From assembly GCA_003194525.1 (NCBI GenBank), contig NBIV01000134.1:164568-228567 (forward strand): DNA of 64,000 nucleotides, read 5' to 3'. Position numbers and translations under genes: made by a program. Positions within the stretch are counted from its first letter, which is position 1, and the number at the start of each line of letters is the position of its first letter. Of the stretch, positions 22,206 to 31,600 are shown one piece after another. Under the pieces are notes generated by a model that did not search any database, was not told the origin of the DNA, and saw only the letters and a program-made list of their open reading frames with translations. This DNA comes from Gracilariopsis chorda. Taxonomy: Eukaryota; Rhodophyta; Florideophyceae; Gracilariales; Gracilariaceae.

Positions 22206-24698
22206 ATGCCTTCCTCGCATCTTAGGCATTCTCTCGATGATCCAACTTCTCGCGCACGCCAAATAGCAAGGTCCTTCCGTCGAAACCCTTCCTCACCTAA
22301 CTTGACCTTAACTCTACCAACAAAGAGGCTCCATCCGGACCATCCGCATCCTGAATCCCAGGTTCGATCTGTCATTCGTCGTACAGAATCTTCCTCATCA
22401 ATGTCAGACTCTCCCGGTACAGAATTGGGTCCCGTGTTGTCCTCCCCACCCTCTCCATGCGCAGCTCCTTCTGCTTTCATGTCGAGTCCTTCCACTCGTG
22501 GCAACCCAGACGACCCTGAAGCAAATCTTGCTGATGCTCGTTTCATGCAGTCGCAGACTCACGAACATGTAATTGTTCCTGCAGAGCATGTTGGTATTAT
22601 CATTGGTAAGCATGGTGATACAATCAAAGCTATACAAAACACATCCGGTGCTGTGGTTTCCATGGATCGCGATTATCCGAGTCGCGATAGGAAGTTTCGC
22701 ATAAGCGGCACCGAAAGCGCTGTGGCTCATTGCAGGACTCTTATCCAACGTCGCCTTGACGCTGCTCGAGATCGCTTCGGTTCATCGTCAGAGACTAGAG
22801 AGATGTGGATCCCCATCTCGAAAATAGGTTTAGTAATTGGAGTCGGTGGGGTGACTATTCGATCTATCAAGGAGAAGACTGGGGCTTATGTTACTGTACA
22901 TAACAACGAAGTCCAGGGGGGTCGCAAGCTGCTCACGATACATGGCACAATGCCCCAGACTTCTCACGCTCGTCAGCTGATCATTGATATTCTCCAAAAC
23001 GCTCCTCCCACGCCACCGCGTGAAATGCCCGCAGATATCTATCACGATACAACCGCGATTTATATCCCACGCGCAGCTGTGGGATCTGTTATAGGTTCGC
23101 GCGGTACAACTCTTCGACTACTACATCAGAAAAGTGGAGCAATAATTAAGGTCGCATCTGACGAAGAGGCTGGAGACAGTGCCGAAAGGCAGATAATTAT
23201 AGCGGGCACCACAGCTTCAATCGATCGTGCGCGTTCGATGATACAATACGTCATTCGCGAAGGATCTTTGCGTGAGTACGATAATACCCGGGCAGAATCT
23301 CCCCACCAGCGGAGGGACGGCGTCCTCCCTATTGACAGTGTTTCCAGATTACTTGACATTCGCCGCAGAGCACTTGCCCAAGGAAGGAAAGAGGATTCTT
23401 TCGTTCTTTCTGCAGATCATATAGGTTTGCTCATCGGCAAGAATGGTGCAAACATTCGTGAGATGCAAAATCGTTCTGGTGCTATTATAGAGGTTACGGG
23501 CAAAAATGAAGCGGAAAGAGATGGTTCCCACAGAACAGTATCCATCTTCGGGTCTCCAACTGAAGTTAAGATCGCTAAGATTTTGATTGAAGAAAAGACT
23601 GGGCTTCAGCATGATGTTAATGAGACCGCCGAAGAAAAGGCGGTGCTCAGGCCTCATGATCACAATGCAAGGTCGAAGCGAAAATGCCGCCTTCTTCATG
23701 ACAAGGACGTCAGCTTTTCAGCTTCCGAGGATCAGCCACAATCCAACAAAGGAGAAGCAGGAAAGGAGAATATGCCGCTAACGGGAACAGAAAACGATTC
23801 ATCTTTACATTCGAAACCACAGAGAGCATCTAAGAATCTGAAGTCTAGCACCAACAAGAAACGAGGAAATGATGCCACAGAAAGCGGTGGACTACAAACA
23901 GAAGATTCACAAGCAAACACAGCTGTTGAAAGCACAGGCGCATCATCTAAGCGTAACAACCGAGACAGCAACTTGCCACGAAACGGAAGCACCCAACCTT
24001 GCAATTCAGCATCAAAGTCGACGGATATCCAGAAGAAACCTGGTAAGAACATGTCCCAAGTGCAGAACTCAGGGCAACTTGCACCATGTTCCGTACATGC
24101 TCCTCCTTCGCACGCTTTTCCGACTCCGTTCGTTCCACATGGGCAGTACCAACCGCCCTACCCACCTACACCATATTATGGGGAACCCAGCGTTGGAGGT
24201 TATCCATTTTTCCCACATTCCTCAGCGCATGCTGCGTATCATCAACCCATGGCTCCTTTGTCTACGCCTATTGCTACAAACGGCAATGGAGGAGGTTCAC
24301 CTCGAGTTGCTTCATGTGTAGCGGGCCAACCGAATGAAGCCACTTCAGCAATCACAACGGAGAATAGCAAGATTGACGGTGACAAAGCTGCACAAGGAAG
24401 CAGTGCCATGCATAAAGCGGGAGGCTTTCTCACTCATGTCCCAGGGCAGTTCTATCCTACCTGCTATCCACAACCACATCCAGGACCAATGATGTACCCG
24501 CCAGCAGGATCATTGTATGGTGGTTATGTGTACAACCAGCTTCCCACTCAGTTCCGTGCTACTCCTAATGATTTCACGACCAGTAAGGGTTTCAACCTAG
24601 TTCAAAGAGAAGGATGCACACACCCATTTTCAGTGCCAACGGGGCCGCGACTTCCAGTTCATCAGCATGGTAGCAGTATGACAGGAAACAACGGTTAG
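22206..24698 (+). CDS. Four-KH-domain RNA/ssDNA-binding protein (FUBP/KHSRP-like architecture)
   Basis: The ATG at 22206 opens an uninterrupted 830-codon frame. Four KH domains are visible at about residues 118-185, 198-262, 281-355 and 397-465. Each has its Gly-x-x-Gly loop in the usual I-I-G-x-x-G-x-x-I setting: IIGKHGDTI, VIGVGGVTI, VIGSRGTTL and LIGKNGANI. The N-terminus is Ser/Pro-rich. The region from about 480 to 620 is charged, Lys-rich and low complexity. The last ~200 residues are Pro/Tyr/Gly/Gln-rich (YQPPYPPTPYYGEP). KH arrays of this kind bind single-stranded RNA or DNA in mRNA control or transcription. The array resembles human FUBP/KHSRP, but orthology was not tested. No intron is evident. 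No overlapping neighbour. Confidence 0.93.
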   Translation: MPSSHLRHSLDDPTSRARQIARSFRRNPSSPNLTLTLPTKRLHPDHPHPESQVRSVIRRTESSSSMSDSPGTELGPVLSSPPSPCAAPSAFMSSPSTRGNPDDPEANLADARFMQSQTHEHVIVPAEHVGIIIGKHGDTIKAIQNTSGAVVSMDRDYPSRDRKFRISGTESAVAHCRTLIQRRLDAARDRFGSSSETREMWIPISKIGLVIGVGGVTIRSIKEKTGAYVTVHNNEVQGGRKLLTIHGTMPQTSHARQLIIDILQNAPPTPPREMPADIYHDTTAIYIPRAAVGSVIGSRGTTLRLLHQKSGAIIKVASDEEAGDSAERQIIIAGTTASIDRARSMIQYVIREGSLREYDNTRAESPHQRRDGVLPIDSVSRLLDIRRRALAQGRKEDSFVLSADHIGLLIGKNGANIREMQNRSGAIIEVTGKNEAERDGSHRTVSIFGSPTEVKIAKILIEEKTGLQHDVNETAEEKAVLRPHDHNARSKRKCRLLHDKDVSFSASEDQPQSNKGEAGKENMPLTGTENDSSLHSKPQRASKNLKSSTNKKRGNDATESGGLQTEDSQANTAVESTGASSKRNNRDSNLPRNGSTQPCNSASKSTDIQKKPGKNMSQVQNSGQLAPCSVHAPPSHAFPTPFVPHGQYQPPYPPTPYYGEPSVGGYPFFPHSSAHAAYHQPMAPLSTPIATNGNGGGSPRVASCVAGQPNEATSAITTENSKIDGDKAAQGSSAMHKAGGFLTHVPGQFYPTCYPQPHPGPMMYPPAGSLYGGYVYNQLPTQFRATPNDFTTSKGFNLVQREGCTHPFSVPTGPRLPVHQHGSSMTGNNG

Positions 24699-25310
24699 TA
24701 TGCTCTATCCTGGTTGGAAAAACGACGAGATATGCGACGCGAGAATGCTTTGTTCTCTCAATTCATGTCGAGGAAAATGGTTGTTTATAAGGGGTATGGG
24801 GTGGGGTTGAGCGACTAGTCTCGTGATTAGCTGACGATACTGGCGTCCAATGCGACGGCACAGAACGGACCGCTGCCAACCCCAAAGCGTCCATCACCAT
24901 AACAGTTTAAGCAGTATATCTGACCTAAGGGACCAAGGTTAGCAGTCCTAGCATCATTACCTCCGTGACCCTTAACTTGTAACTGCCTTCTGTATCACCA
25001 ACTGCTACGGGTTATGCTTAGTACCACGTCTATGTACTCTTGTGCGTCTTTAACCCATTGCTGTACTGTATGTATGTTCTGGTCTACTTAGGTCGTTATA
25101 CACAAACTGTACCTTCGTACTCTCTCTACGGAGGTGTCAGTATGTCTGCCAAACATCTTCCGGGGTTTTGCAAGGGGGTATTGCATACACCCTTACATCT
25201 CTAATAGCCTTGCAATGTCTTTTGGCTGTAGGTGACTGCTACCTCTCACTCGCAGTTACGCTCACAGGCTACAATACATATCCAGGCGTTGTCAGTCTAG
25301 CAGAACGCTT
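24699..25310. other. Intergenic downstream of KH gene
   Basis: No convincing coding potential. The word AAGGTTAGC occurs at 24935-24943; the same word recurs at 32494-32502 and, in inverse orientation, near 50390. Confidence 0.4.
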
Positions 25311-25322
25311 CTAAAGGGCGAC

Positions 25323-25505
25323 GTACTTCTGATCCATTTCGCTATTGTTTGGGTTCCTGGACATGGCGGAATTGGTCGAAACGAGATGACAGACAAACCT
25401 ACCAAAACAGGTCTATCTTTACCTTTGGCAGACCAAGAACGGGTTCCGCTGTCCTCTGTAACAGTTTGGCAGAGGCTGAAGCTCGATCTTGATACTAAGC
25501 CGCCA
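25323..25505 (+). pseudogene. Non-LTR retrotransposon (LINE) RNase H remnant
   Basis: The frame from 25323 reads IVWVPGHGGIGRNEMTDKPT followed by LSLPLADQERVPLSSVTVWQRLK. This matches the end of the RNase H domain of LINE polymerases, where W-V-P-G-H-x-G-I-x-G-N-E-x-x-D is a hallmark; here the Asn-Glu-x-x-Asp core is present. Nothing of the reverse transcriptase is recognisable upstream, so only a 3' fragment inserted or survived, as is common for LINEs. Confidence 0.75.
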
Positions 25506-25610
25506 GTTGTTAGGGGTTCCCGAATCGCTCGAAGAACTGCTCTTCGAACTACGCAAACGGCTCTTTCGCAGGTTTCGTGGGAAATGGCTACATCCGATTT
25601 CTACATACCT

Positions 25611-25739
25611 GTGTGTGTGTGTGTTTATATGAGCTCGCGTCTCTAATTCCAAGACTACGGTAGGGGTTACATTGAGAAGAACCCCTCTCTCTCTAGATAC
25701 ACCAACAGCTTTTCTGGCCATGTCCTTACTATTGATTCG
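25611..25739 (+). repeat. LINE-like 3' tail, copy A
   Basis: A GT microsatellite followed by GAGCTCG, GGGGTTACATTGAGAAGAAC and GGCCATGTCCTTACTATTG. It is present in inverse orientation at 34346-34474. It lies just downstream of the RNase H remnant, so it is likely the 3' part of the same element. Confidence 0.75.
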
Positions 25740-26097
25740 GCGTCAGAACCCTGCCTCTCTCGGAGAGGCGGGAGCTCTCGACGCCGGGATGCCGCTCTTC
25801 GGCGGCATCTAAGGACGAAATGGTCTACACTATTAAGTATGTTGAGCCCACATCCGAGCGGGCAGAAGCATTTCCTGTTGTTGAGAAAAGTGGAGACTGG
25901 ATGTAGCGCCGGAACGTGACCTGTATCATACCTGTTGAATGAAAGTGCTACGAAGGATAAGAGGCTGATTCCTTAACCCTTTAACTTCTAGCTGATTGCT
26001 AAACCTTGCCCTTGCTAAGAGGGCAACTGTACTGTCCAGTAGACAGTTACTGTCCGCCTAGTGGAACCAATCTAAGGGGGAGGTTATTTCCACAACA
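25740..26097. other. Intergenic, no gene seen
   Basis: Contains small inverted words (CTCTCGGAGAGG; CTCTTCGGCGGCATC). No coding signal found. Confidence 0.3.
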
Positions 26098-26470
26098 GAT
26101 TCCAATCGCAATTGCTATCATTCCTGAGGCGCTGCAATCGGATTGCGATCCTTCAAAGAATAAGCAATCCGATTGTAATCTCTTATAGAAGACGCAATCG
26201 CGTTGCAATCACTTTGTATAGTTTGTTTGTTTACGAGAGATACCTCAGTTTGCAAGAGAGAACTGTTGCTTGAACGGTAGCTATAGATAGTGTAAACAAA
26301 CTTGTAGTTGAGTTCTCGTAAGTCTCAATTCATTTACTGAATTGGAATCTGAGGGGGTGATTGCATTTTCCGTTGTAATCGCGATTGCAATCTCACAGTC
26401 TTCAACGCAATCCCGGATTGCAATAAATGGGATTGGAATCGATTCCAACCCAATCGATTCTGACACAACC
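26098..26470. repeat. Foldback repeat built of CAATC/GATTG words
   Basis: Two arms rich in GCAATC and GATTGC words (26098-26205 and 26353-26460) face each other across a centre with inverted GTTTGTTTAC (26222-26231) and GTAAACAAAC (26291-26300). Examples are GCAATCGGATTGCGATC, GCAATCCGATTG, CGCGATTGCAATC and GGAATCGATTCC. The whole can fold on itself imperfectly and resembles a foldback or MITE-like element. Ends and target duplication are not resolved. Confidence 0.5.
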
Positions 26471-28321
26471 CTGCTGTCCACTACTACTGTAGTACAGTAC
26501 AGGTCAGGCATAGAGTTGAAAACACCCGTTGATCATTTTGTCAAGTGTAGAAAACGCTTGAAGTCTCGACAAGATGGTTTGTCATCTGCAAGGGAAAGAC
26601 AAGGGCTTTGAGTGGCAGTAGTAGGGAAAAAATGGCCGGATAGGTTGTTGAAATTCTTGCAGAGAGAGAAGTTCTTCGATACAAGCTCCTACCACGGTTT
26701 CGGAATTAGTAGTGTGCGCCCGTAAGCATAAATAAATACATGCATTTCGCCTTTCACACACTTCTCCTTGCCTTCTTTGCTCTGTTATTCCTTCAAATCA
26801 TCCAGGGGTCGTGAATAGGGGTGTGCACCACTACAAAGCAGATCTGCTGCACCACATGCTTATCACCCAAAAGAACTGGCGGCGCCCGACCATCCCTATC
26901 CTCCCACAGCACTGTTAAGGGTGTTAGGATCAGCTCAAAGCTCGCAACTCTCTCACATCCCGGCGAAGCCAAAACCCTTGAAAACCCGTGGATTATGTGG
27001 GGCTAGACCACATGCCGTACCATGGACAGAACTGCGCACGGGTGAAGCCCACGGTAGGTAAGCGCGTCACCGCCACTGGCTTGGCATTTCTACACCAACG
27101 GGGGAATGACCTTTCCTGGGAAAAGCCAGTGAAAACGGGACGTTCGAGACGGTTTGAGCTCGCTGCCTGCTGTTTCGCACAGCTAAGCGGGGCCCTTTGG
27201 CGACAGTGCCCCCAGATCGGCATATCCCCGAAGTACAAATCAAGCTTCACAGAGTGTTCGGACCCATTTGTTCCTGACGCGCACTCCTTTTCATAAGTCT
27301 TCTTGTATTTGTCGGGGGCGCCAGGAAAACGGCACACTGTGCACGGCGGGTTCGGTTTGCCAACCTCCTGCCGCTCAGAAGCGCAGGTAGCAGGACGGGA
27401 AGGGCGATCGGCACGCAGCCTGCCGACCGCCTGAGCGTGGTTAACGACATCCCGTGTCATAAGTAATTGTTCTTCGAAATAGTCTTAGACCCTTGACGCA
27501 ACACGGCTTTATGTGGACTTTTCTGCATGAGTTAAAGAACAAAGTGGGCTCCTAGTGCAGTTTCATGATGGAGTACTCGCCAATGCTGAACGCAAGATCC
27601 GTAACTTTACATGAGAGAACGAACGAACGAAGCGTTCCCAAGATCTAGCGATGACCTGTCCCATACCAGCCGTGATGTTTGCTTTGTTAGTTTCTTAGAA
27701 ATTTCACACATCTGATGACCTTCGCACAAAGCAAGATCGATCTGGATGTCGGACTGACGTCAGTTGAGCTATCCCCATAACCCTCTGGGTCAAGCAACGA
27801 CTCATGTTTGGCGTAAAGGGTAATGGTTTAAGAGTTAGCAATCCTACTCCCGGTAGTAATAACAACAAAAAGCCGAAGGATGTAGGAAAAGGGAAGGCTG
27901 GCCCGGAAGGTTTAAGGGGCAACCTTCCAATGTCTAGCCTTCTAACCTCTGCGTTATTGATAAACGCTACGGTTTGTCATTTGTTGTGGTTGGCTCTGGC
28001 TCTGAACCGGAAGCGACGAGTGCACAACAAAGAATCCATGATTATTTCACCCCGGGTGGCCGGGTACGCCATCGAAACCCCTCGAAGTACGATTTCTCTC
28101 ATGCAGGAACCATGAATCTGAAGCATCTCGCTTCGTCTTTGATGGAATTACTGAAGACTTACAAGATCTCCGTGTCGACTGGCCTTCCTTCGTACGTCAT
28201 TTCAGAAGAACCAGCCATCTGCTATATCTTGAAAGGTGCGCATCTGAATCTCTTCCTGTCACAAGTAGGATCGAGGTGTTCCAAAGGAGATGTGGCTTGC
28301 CCGATGGGTTTGTGTGATTCC
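26471..28321. other. Intergenic; only doubtful ORFs
   Basis: A 155-codon minus ORF at 26993-27460 has several Cys (PPCTVCRFPG) but no recognisable domain. An overlapping pair of + frames at 27804-28333 is similarly unsupported. They may be decayed transposon or spurious. Confidence 0.3.
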
Positions 28322-28377
28322 AGTATCCAGTGAATGGTACGTTGGAACCAGTATCCAGTGAATGGTACGTTGGAACC
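28322..28377 (+). repeat. Two exact tandem copies of a 28-bp unit
   Basis: The unit begins AGTATCCAGTGAATGG and ends GTTGGAACC; copies are at 28322-28349 and 28350-28377, with a partial third start. It lies about 150 bp beyond the stop of the convergent-facing 28524-30644 gene. Confidence 0.9.
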
Positions 28378-28523
28378 AGTACCAAGTCATCGCTATCCAT
28401 CAGTGTGTGGAGATACTGAAATTACAAGTCAAGCGCATTCACTGGGGTACGCTTTACGAGTACTACTACGTTACACATCACACGGTGCCTCAAAGACTCA
28501 GTAGTCAGGGTGCTGGGTACTCA

Positions 28524-30644
28524 TCAGTACAAATGTCTTGTGTATATTGAGGCCTTCCGTTCACGATGCTTTGAGTTCGTTCCACTAAGATGCGCCAGAT
28601 CCTCAGATGGGTCCACGCAAGTAGTTTCATCTAGCTGTCTAGCTCGTCGTTGTGCCTTCGCTTGTTGAAACAAGGTTTCAGCGTCGTTCATCATGTTCTG
28701 CTTCACAAAAGTCCATGCGATCAATTCGATCAAAAACACATCCAAATGCACACAATGCTGAACTGGAGCCTGCTGCCAGTCCGGGCGTGCTTTCCAGTCC
28801 TGAACAATATGAAGTGCTTGAGTGAACTGTTTTTGCGCCTCATTGACCTGCCCCATTCGGAAACGAACACACCCCAACGCACGCAGTGCATCTGCGTAGA
28901 TGGGCATGCGTTCAAACTTGACGGCGACCAGGATGCCGATCGCTCTAGTCACAGCTACAAGAGCCTTGTTTTCTTCGTTCAAAGCGCAATACACCGACGA
29001 CAAGGTGAGCAAACAACAGGCGGCAAAAGATGAACGCTGCATGGGACCGTCTCTCATGCTTTGCAGTGCTTGGGTGAGCAGCCTTTTGGAATTTTCAAAC
29101 TCGTGCTCCGAAGCACGAAATTCTGCCAGAAGCAGTAATGCCAAAATGCTGTGGAGATCGGTATCGTCGCGACTGCGATGGATTGCAAGATCAGCCAGTG
29201 CAACTTCGAGGTGATCCTTGGCAGGGGCGAACGAAAGCTGATCTAGGTATGCCTCTCCCAGTGCCAGTCGAAGACGTGCCTGATCGGTCTTGACAGTGGA
29301 CGGAAAGGATCGCTCTAGTGCATTGTGGAAGATGTCCAGGCGTGCATAAGCTGGCACGGAATACCTCATGACAGTAGCGGCAACAGAAAGGAAGTGGTAA
29401 AGGAGAGGCTGTGAACACGAGTGAAGTGTTTCGGCGAGTTGGAGCGCGGTCTCCATATTGGAGTGCTCTTGATCGTACTCTTTCATAGCGAGCTGTCTGT
29501 GGGCACCGTCGCAGGTGAGTTGATGGGCGTTGAATGCGCGCAGTCTGTTGATGAAGTGATGCACAAAGGCTTGCTGGACGTGAGGCGGGTGGGAGGTGTG
29601 TTGCTCTGAGAGCAAGGCCCTGGTGACAGGATGAAGAATATAACGACCTGAGGGAACAGTTGAAAGAATGTTTGCGTCCACCATGGATTGAATGACAGAG
29701 GGGTTTTGTGAATGAGATAGGCCGAGCATAGCGAGAGCGGAATCGGGCTGGAAGGAGGAGGGAAACAGCAACAAATTGGGAAGAGAAGTAGGATCGATGG
29801 GAAGGGTTGCAGTTCGGGCGGTTAACTGAGCGGTCAAGAGTGGCCTGTTGGAAGCATTGAGAATGTTATTTGGTTTTGTGAGAGTAGATTGATAGGATAC
29901 ATCGAGGACGGCGTCAGATAGGGCGCTGTGGGCGGCAGCGGGGGCATGGCCGGGAAGAGGTGGTTGATTTAGTGGAGGGGAGGATGACGGCGGCTGTTGC
30001 AATAGCTGGGCGGCAGAGGCGGTGGGGGAGGGAGCAGGCGGATCGAAGGGCAAAGGGGCTGGAAAAGGAGAGTGGGAGAGTGGAAAACTGGAAGGAAGAG
30101 TAGACAAGGGCGGGATGGCTCCGGAAGGAGGGTGAACAGCGGTGGAGTGCATAGGAGCGGAGTATGGGGGAGGAGCGGGAGGCAGTGACGCGTGGTGGGA
30201 CGAAAGTGGGTTAGGTAGGGAACTGTGAGCGGTGGTCGGGACGGTGTGGGCGAGACGAGCACTGGTCTCTGCTTGAAGCTGTCGTTGACGTTTCTTACGA
30301 TGGTAAGATCGATTCTGACGGATTCGACGCTTTATGACGGATCCTTTGAGTCGACGTTCGTTCTCGGAGAGCTCGTGATCAGGCTTGGAGAAGACATAGG
30401 TAGGAGGGCGGCCGGGCTTCCGCTTACGCGTCTGCTGCGTGTGCTGCGGCTGCTGCGGCTGCTGCGGCTGCTGCGTGTGCTGCAGCTGCTGTAGCTGTTG
30501 GTGCGGCTGTTGTTGTTGTTGATGCTGTTGGTTGTGGTGGGGCTGGTGGTGATGGTGGTGGTGGTGGTGGGGATTGGGGATCGCAGGCGGATCGAGACCC
30601 ATTAGGGCAGAGCGGGTTGAGCAGGTGCGGACGGCGGCGGCCAT
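28524..30644 (-). CDS. AT-hook/basic-region protein with winged-helix-like and TPR segments
   Basis: ATG at 30642-30644, 706 codons, TGA at 28524-28526. Order: His run (about 26-33) and Gln/His-rich tract to 71; an AT-hook (KRKPGRPP, about 73-80); an Arg/Lys-rich helix (IKRRIRQNRSYHRKKRQRQ, about 102-120) reminiscent of a bZIP basic region but without a clear zipper; a Pro/Ser-rich linker; a block at about 285-345 (LFPSSF, SVIQSMVDANIL, GRYILHPVTRALL) that resembles the winged helix following the NTPase of STAND proteins; and TPR-like helical hairpins at about 450-670 (ARLRLALGEAYLDQ, LLTLSSVYCALNEENKALV, ALRALGCVRFRMGQVNEAQ). No P-loop was seen. Likely nuclear and DNA-binding; the regulatory role is an inference. 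The coding Gln/His repeats are CAG/CAC runs near 30440-30570. Confidence 0.85.
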   Translation of the reverse strand: MAAAVRTCSTRSALMGLDPPAIPNPHHHHHHHHQPHHNQQHQQQQQPHQQLQQLQHTQQPQQPQQPQHTQQTRKRKPGRPPTYVFSKPDHELSENERRLKGSVIKRRIRQNRSYHRKKRQRQLQAETSARLAHTVPTTAHSSLPNPLSSHHASLPPAPPPYSAPMHSTAVHPPSGAIPPLSTLPSSFPLSHSPFPAPLPFDPPAPSPTASAAQLLQQPPSSSPPLNQPPLPGHAPAAAHSALSDAVLDVSYQSTLTKPNNILNASNRPLLTAQLTARTATLPIDPTSLPNLLLFPSSFQPDSALAMLGLSHSQNPSVIQSMVDANILSTVPSGRYILHPVTRALLSEQHTSHPPHVQQAFVHHFINRLRAFNAHQLTCDGAHRQLAMKEYDQEHSNMETALQLAETLHSCSQPLLYHFLSVAATVMRYSVPAYARLDIFHNALERSFPSTVKTDQARLRLALGEAYLDQLSFAPAKDHLEVALADLAIHRSRDDTDLHSILALLLLAEFRASEHEFENSKRLLTQALQSMRDGPMQRSSFAACCLLTLSSVYCALNEENKALVAVTRAIGILVAVKFERMPIYADALRALGCVRFRMGQVNEAQKQFTQALHIVQDWKARPDWQQAPVQHCVHLDVFLIELIAWTFVKQNMMNDAETLFQQAKAQRRARQLDETTCVDPSEDLAHLSGTNSKHRERKASIYTRHLY

Positions 30645-31600
30645 TGGCTTCGAGAAGTGCAGGGCATGCTTGAAAGGTGAGTTGCGAGGGAAAACGAACG
30701 TGGAAGCCGCGGGTGAAAAGGGCGGGGCAGGAAGGAGGAAGTGGAGGAAAGTGGGCAGCTGTTATAGGAAGGCTGGGGGGGGGGGGGTGGCGGGAATGGG
30801 AGAGATATGGGGAAGATGGGGGTGAGGAAGAGGGCGCGTAGAAACGGGTGGCGGAGAAGAGGTGGGTTAGCTGCCGCTGGGGGGGGGGGGGGGAGGGCAT
30901 TGCAAAGCGTTTCTCCACGGTGCAGTGCAGAGGCGGAGCACCGTGGCAGAGATTCTACGCCTCAGAAGGTTTTGTTGATCTTCGTGAGGCGCTGTCCACG
31001 TGTACCTTCCACACGCGCCCGTCGAGCGGGCGCTCAGCGCGCCGTGCCACGCGAGCGTTACGCGCATGACGCCGCTCGCTGGTACGCGCAACGACGGCCG
31101 TGGCCAATGGGAGCGCTCGGCAACGGCTGACAGTGCAGCACTGACAGCGCCGCGCCTTGCTGCGACGAGCTCAAGGCGCACGGACGCGGCTTACACGGCC
31201 GGGGACGGCCAATGAGAGCGCTGTGTGCACGTGGGCGAAATGTGCTCGCGTGCGCGTGTCGTGCGCGTGCGCAGGCGAAGAAACCGCCGCGGCGCGCGAG
31301 TAACCAACTTGCGCCGGTGGCGACACCCCACGCGTGTCGCTTCGTCCTCCTCAACGCCGTGGCCCCGAACCGCCGCCGCAGTCGCACGCCGCCCGCTCCT
31401 CTGTCCGCCGCCGCGTCTATGACGTCTTCCTCCCCCGGCAGCGCTCGCTCGCCATCTCCATGCTTTCCCAGCCGCCGCGAAGCAAGCCAAAATTCGCTTC
31501 GCACGCTCTACCGCGTAGAGTCTACCCCTCATGTCGCACACTTTGTGCTTTGCATGCCGTCCTCGCCATCTCCCCCCAACCCCCGCCCCACAACACCCCG
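30645..31600. promoter_or_regulatory. GC-rich upstream region of the AT-hook/TPR gene
   Basis: Very GC-rich, with G runs (30777-30787, 30881-30892), a G-box CACGTG in GCGCTGTCCACGTGTA (30989-31004), and two CCAAT-containing repeats GGCCAATGGGAGCGCT (31102-31117) and GGCCAATGAGAGCGCT (31207-31222). This suggests a promoter. Overlapping ORFs here have skewed composition and no domains, so I do not call a gene. Confidence 0.45.

Noticed and set aside
26993-27460. 155-codon minus ORF with several Cys
   Set aside because: No domain, no homologue recognised, isolated; not enough to call a gene.
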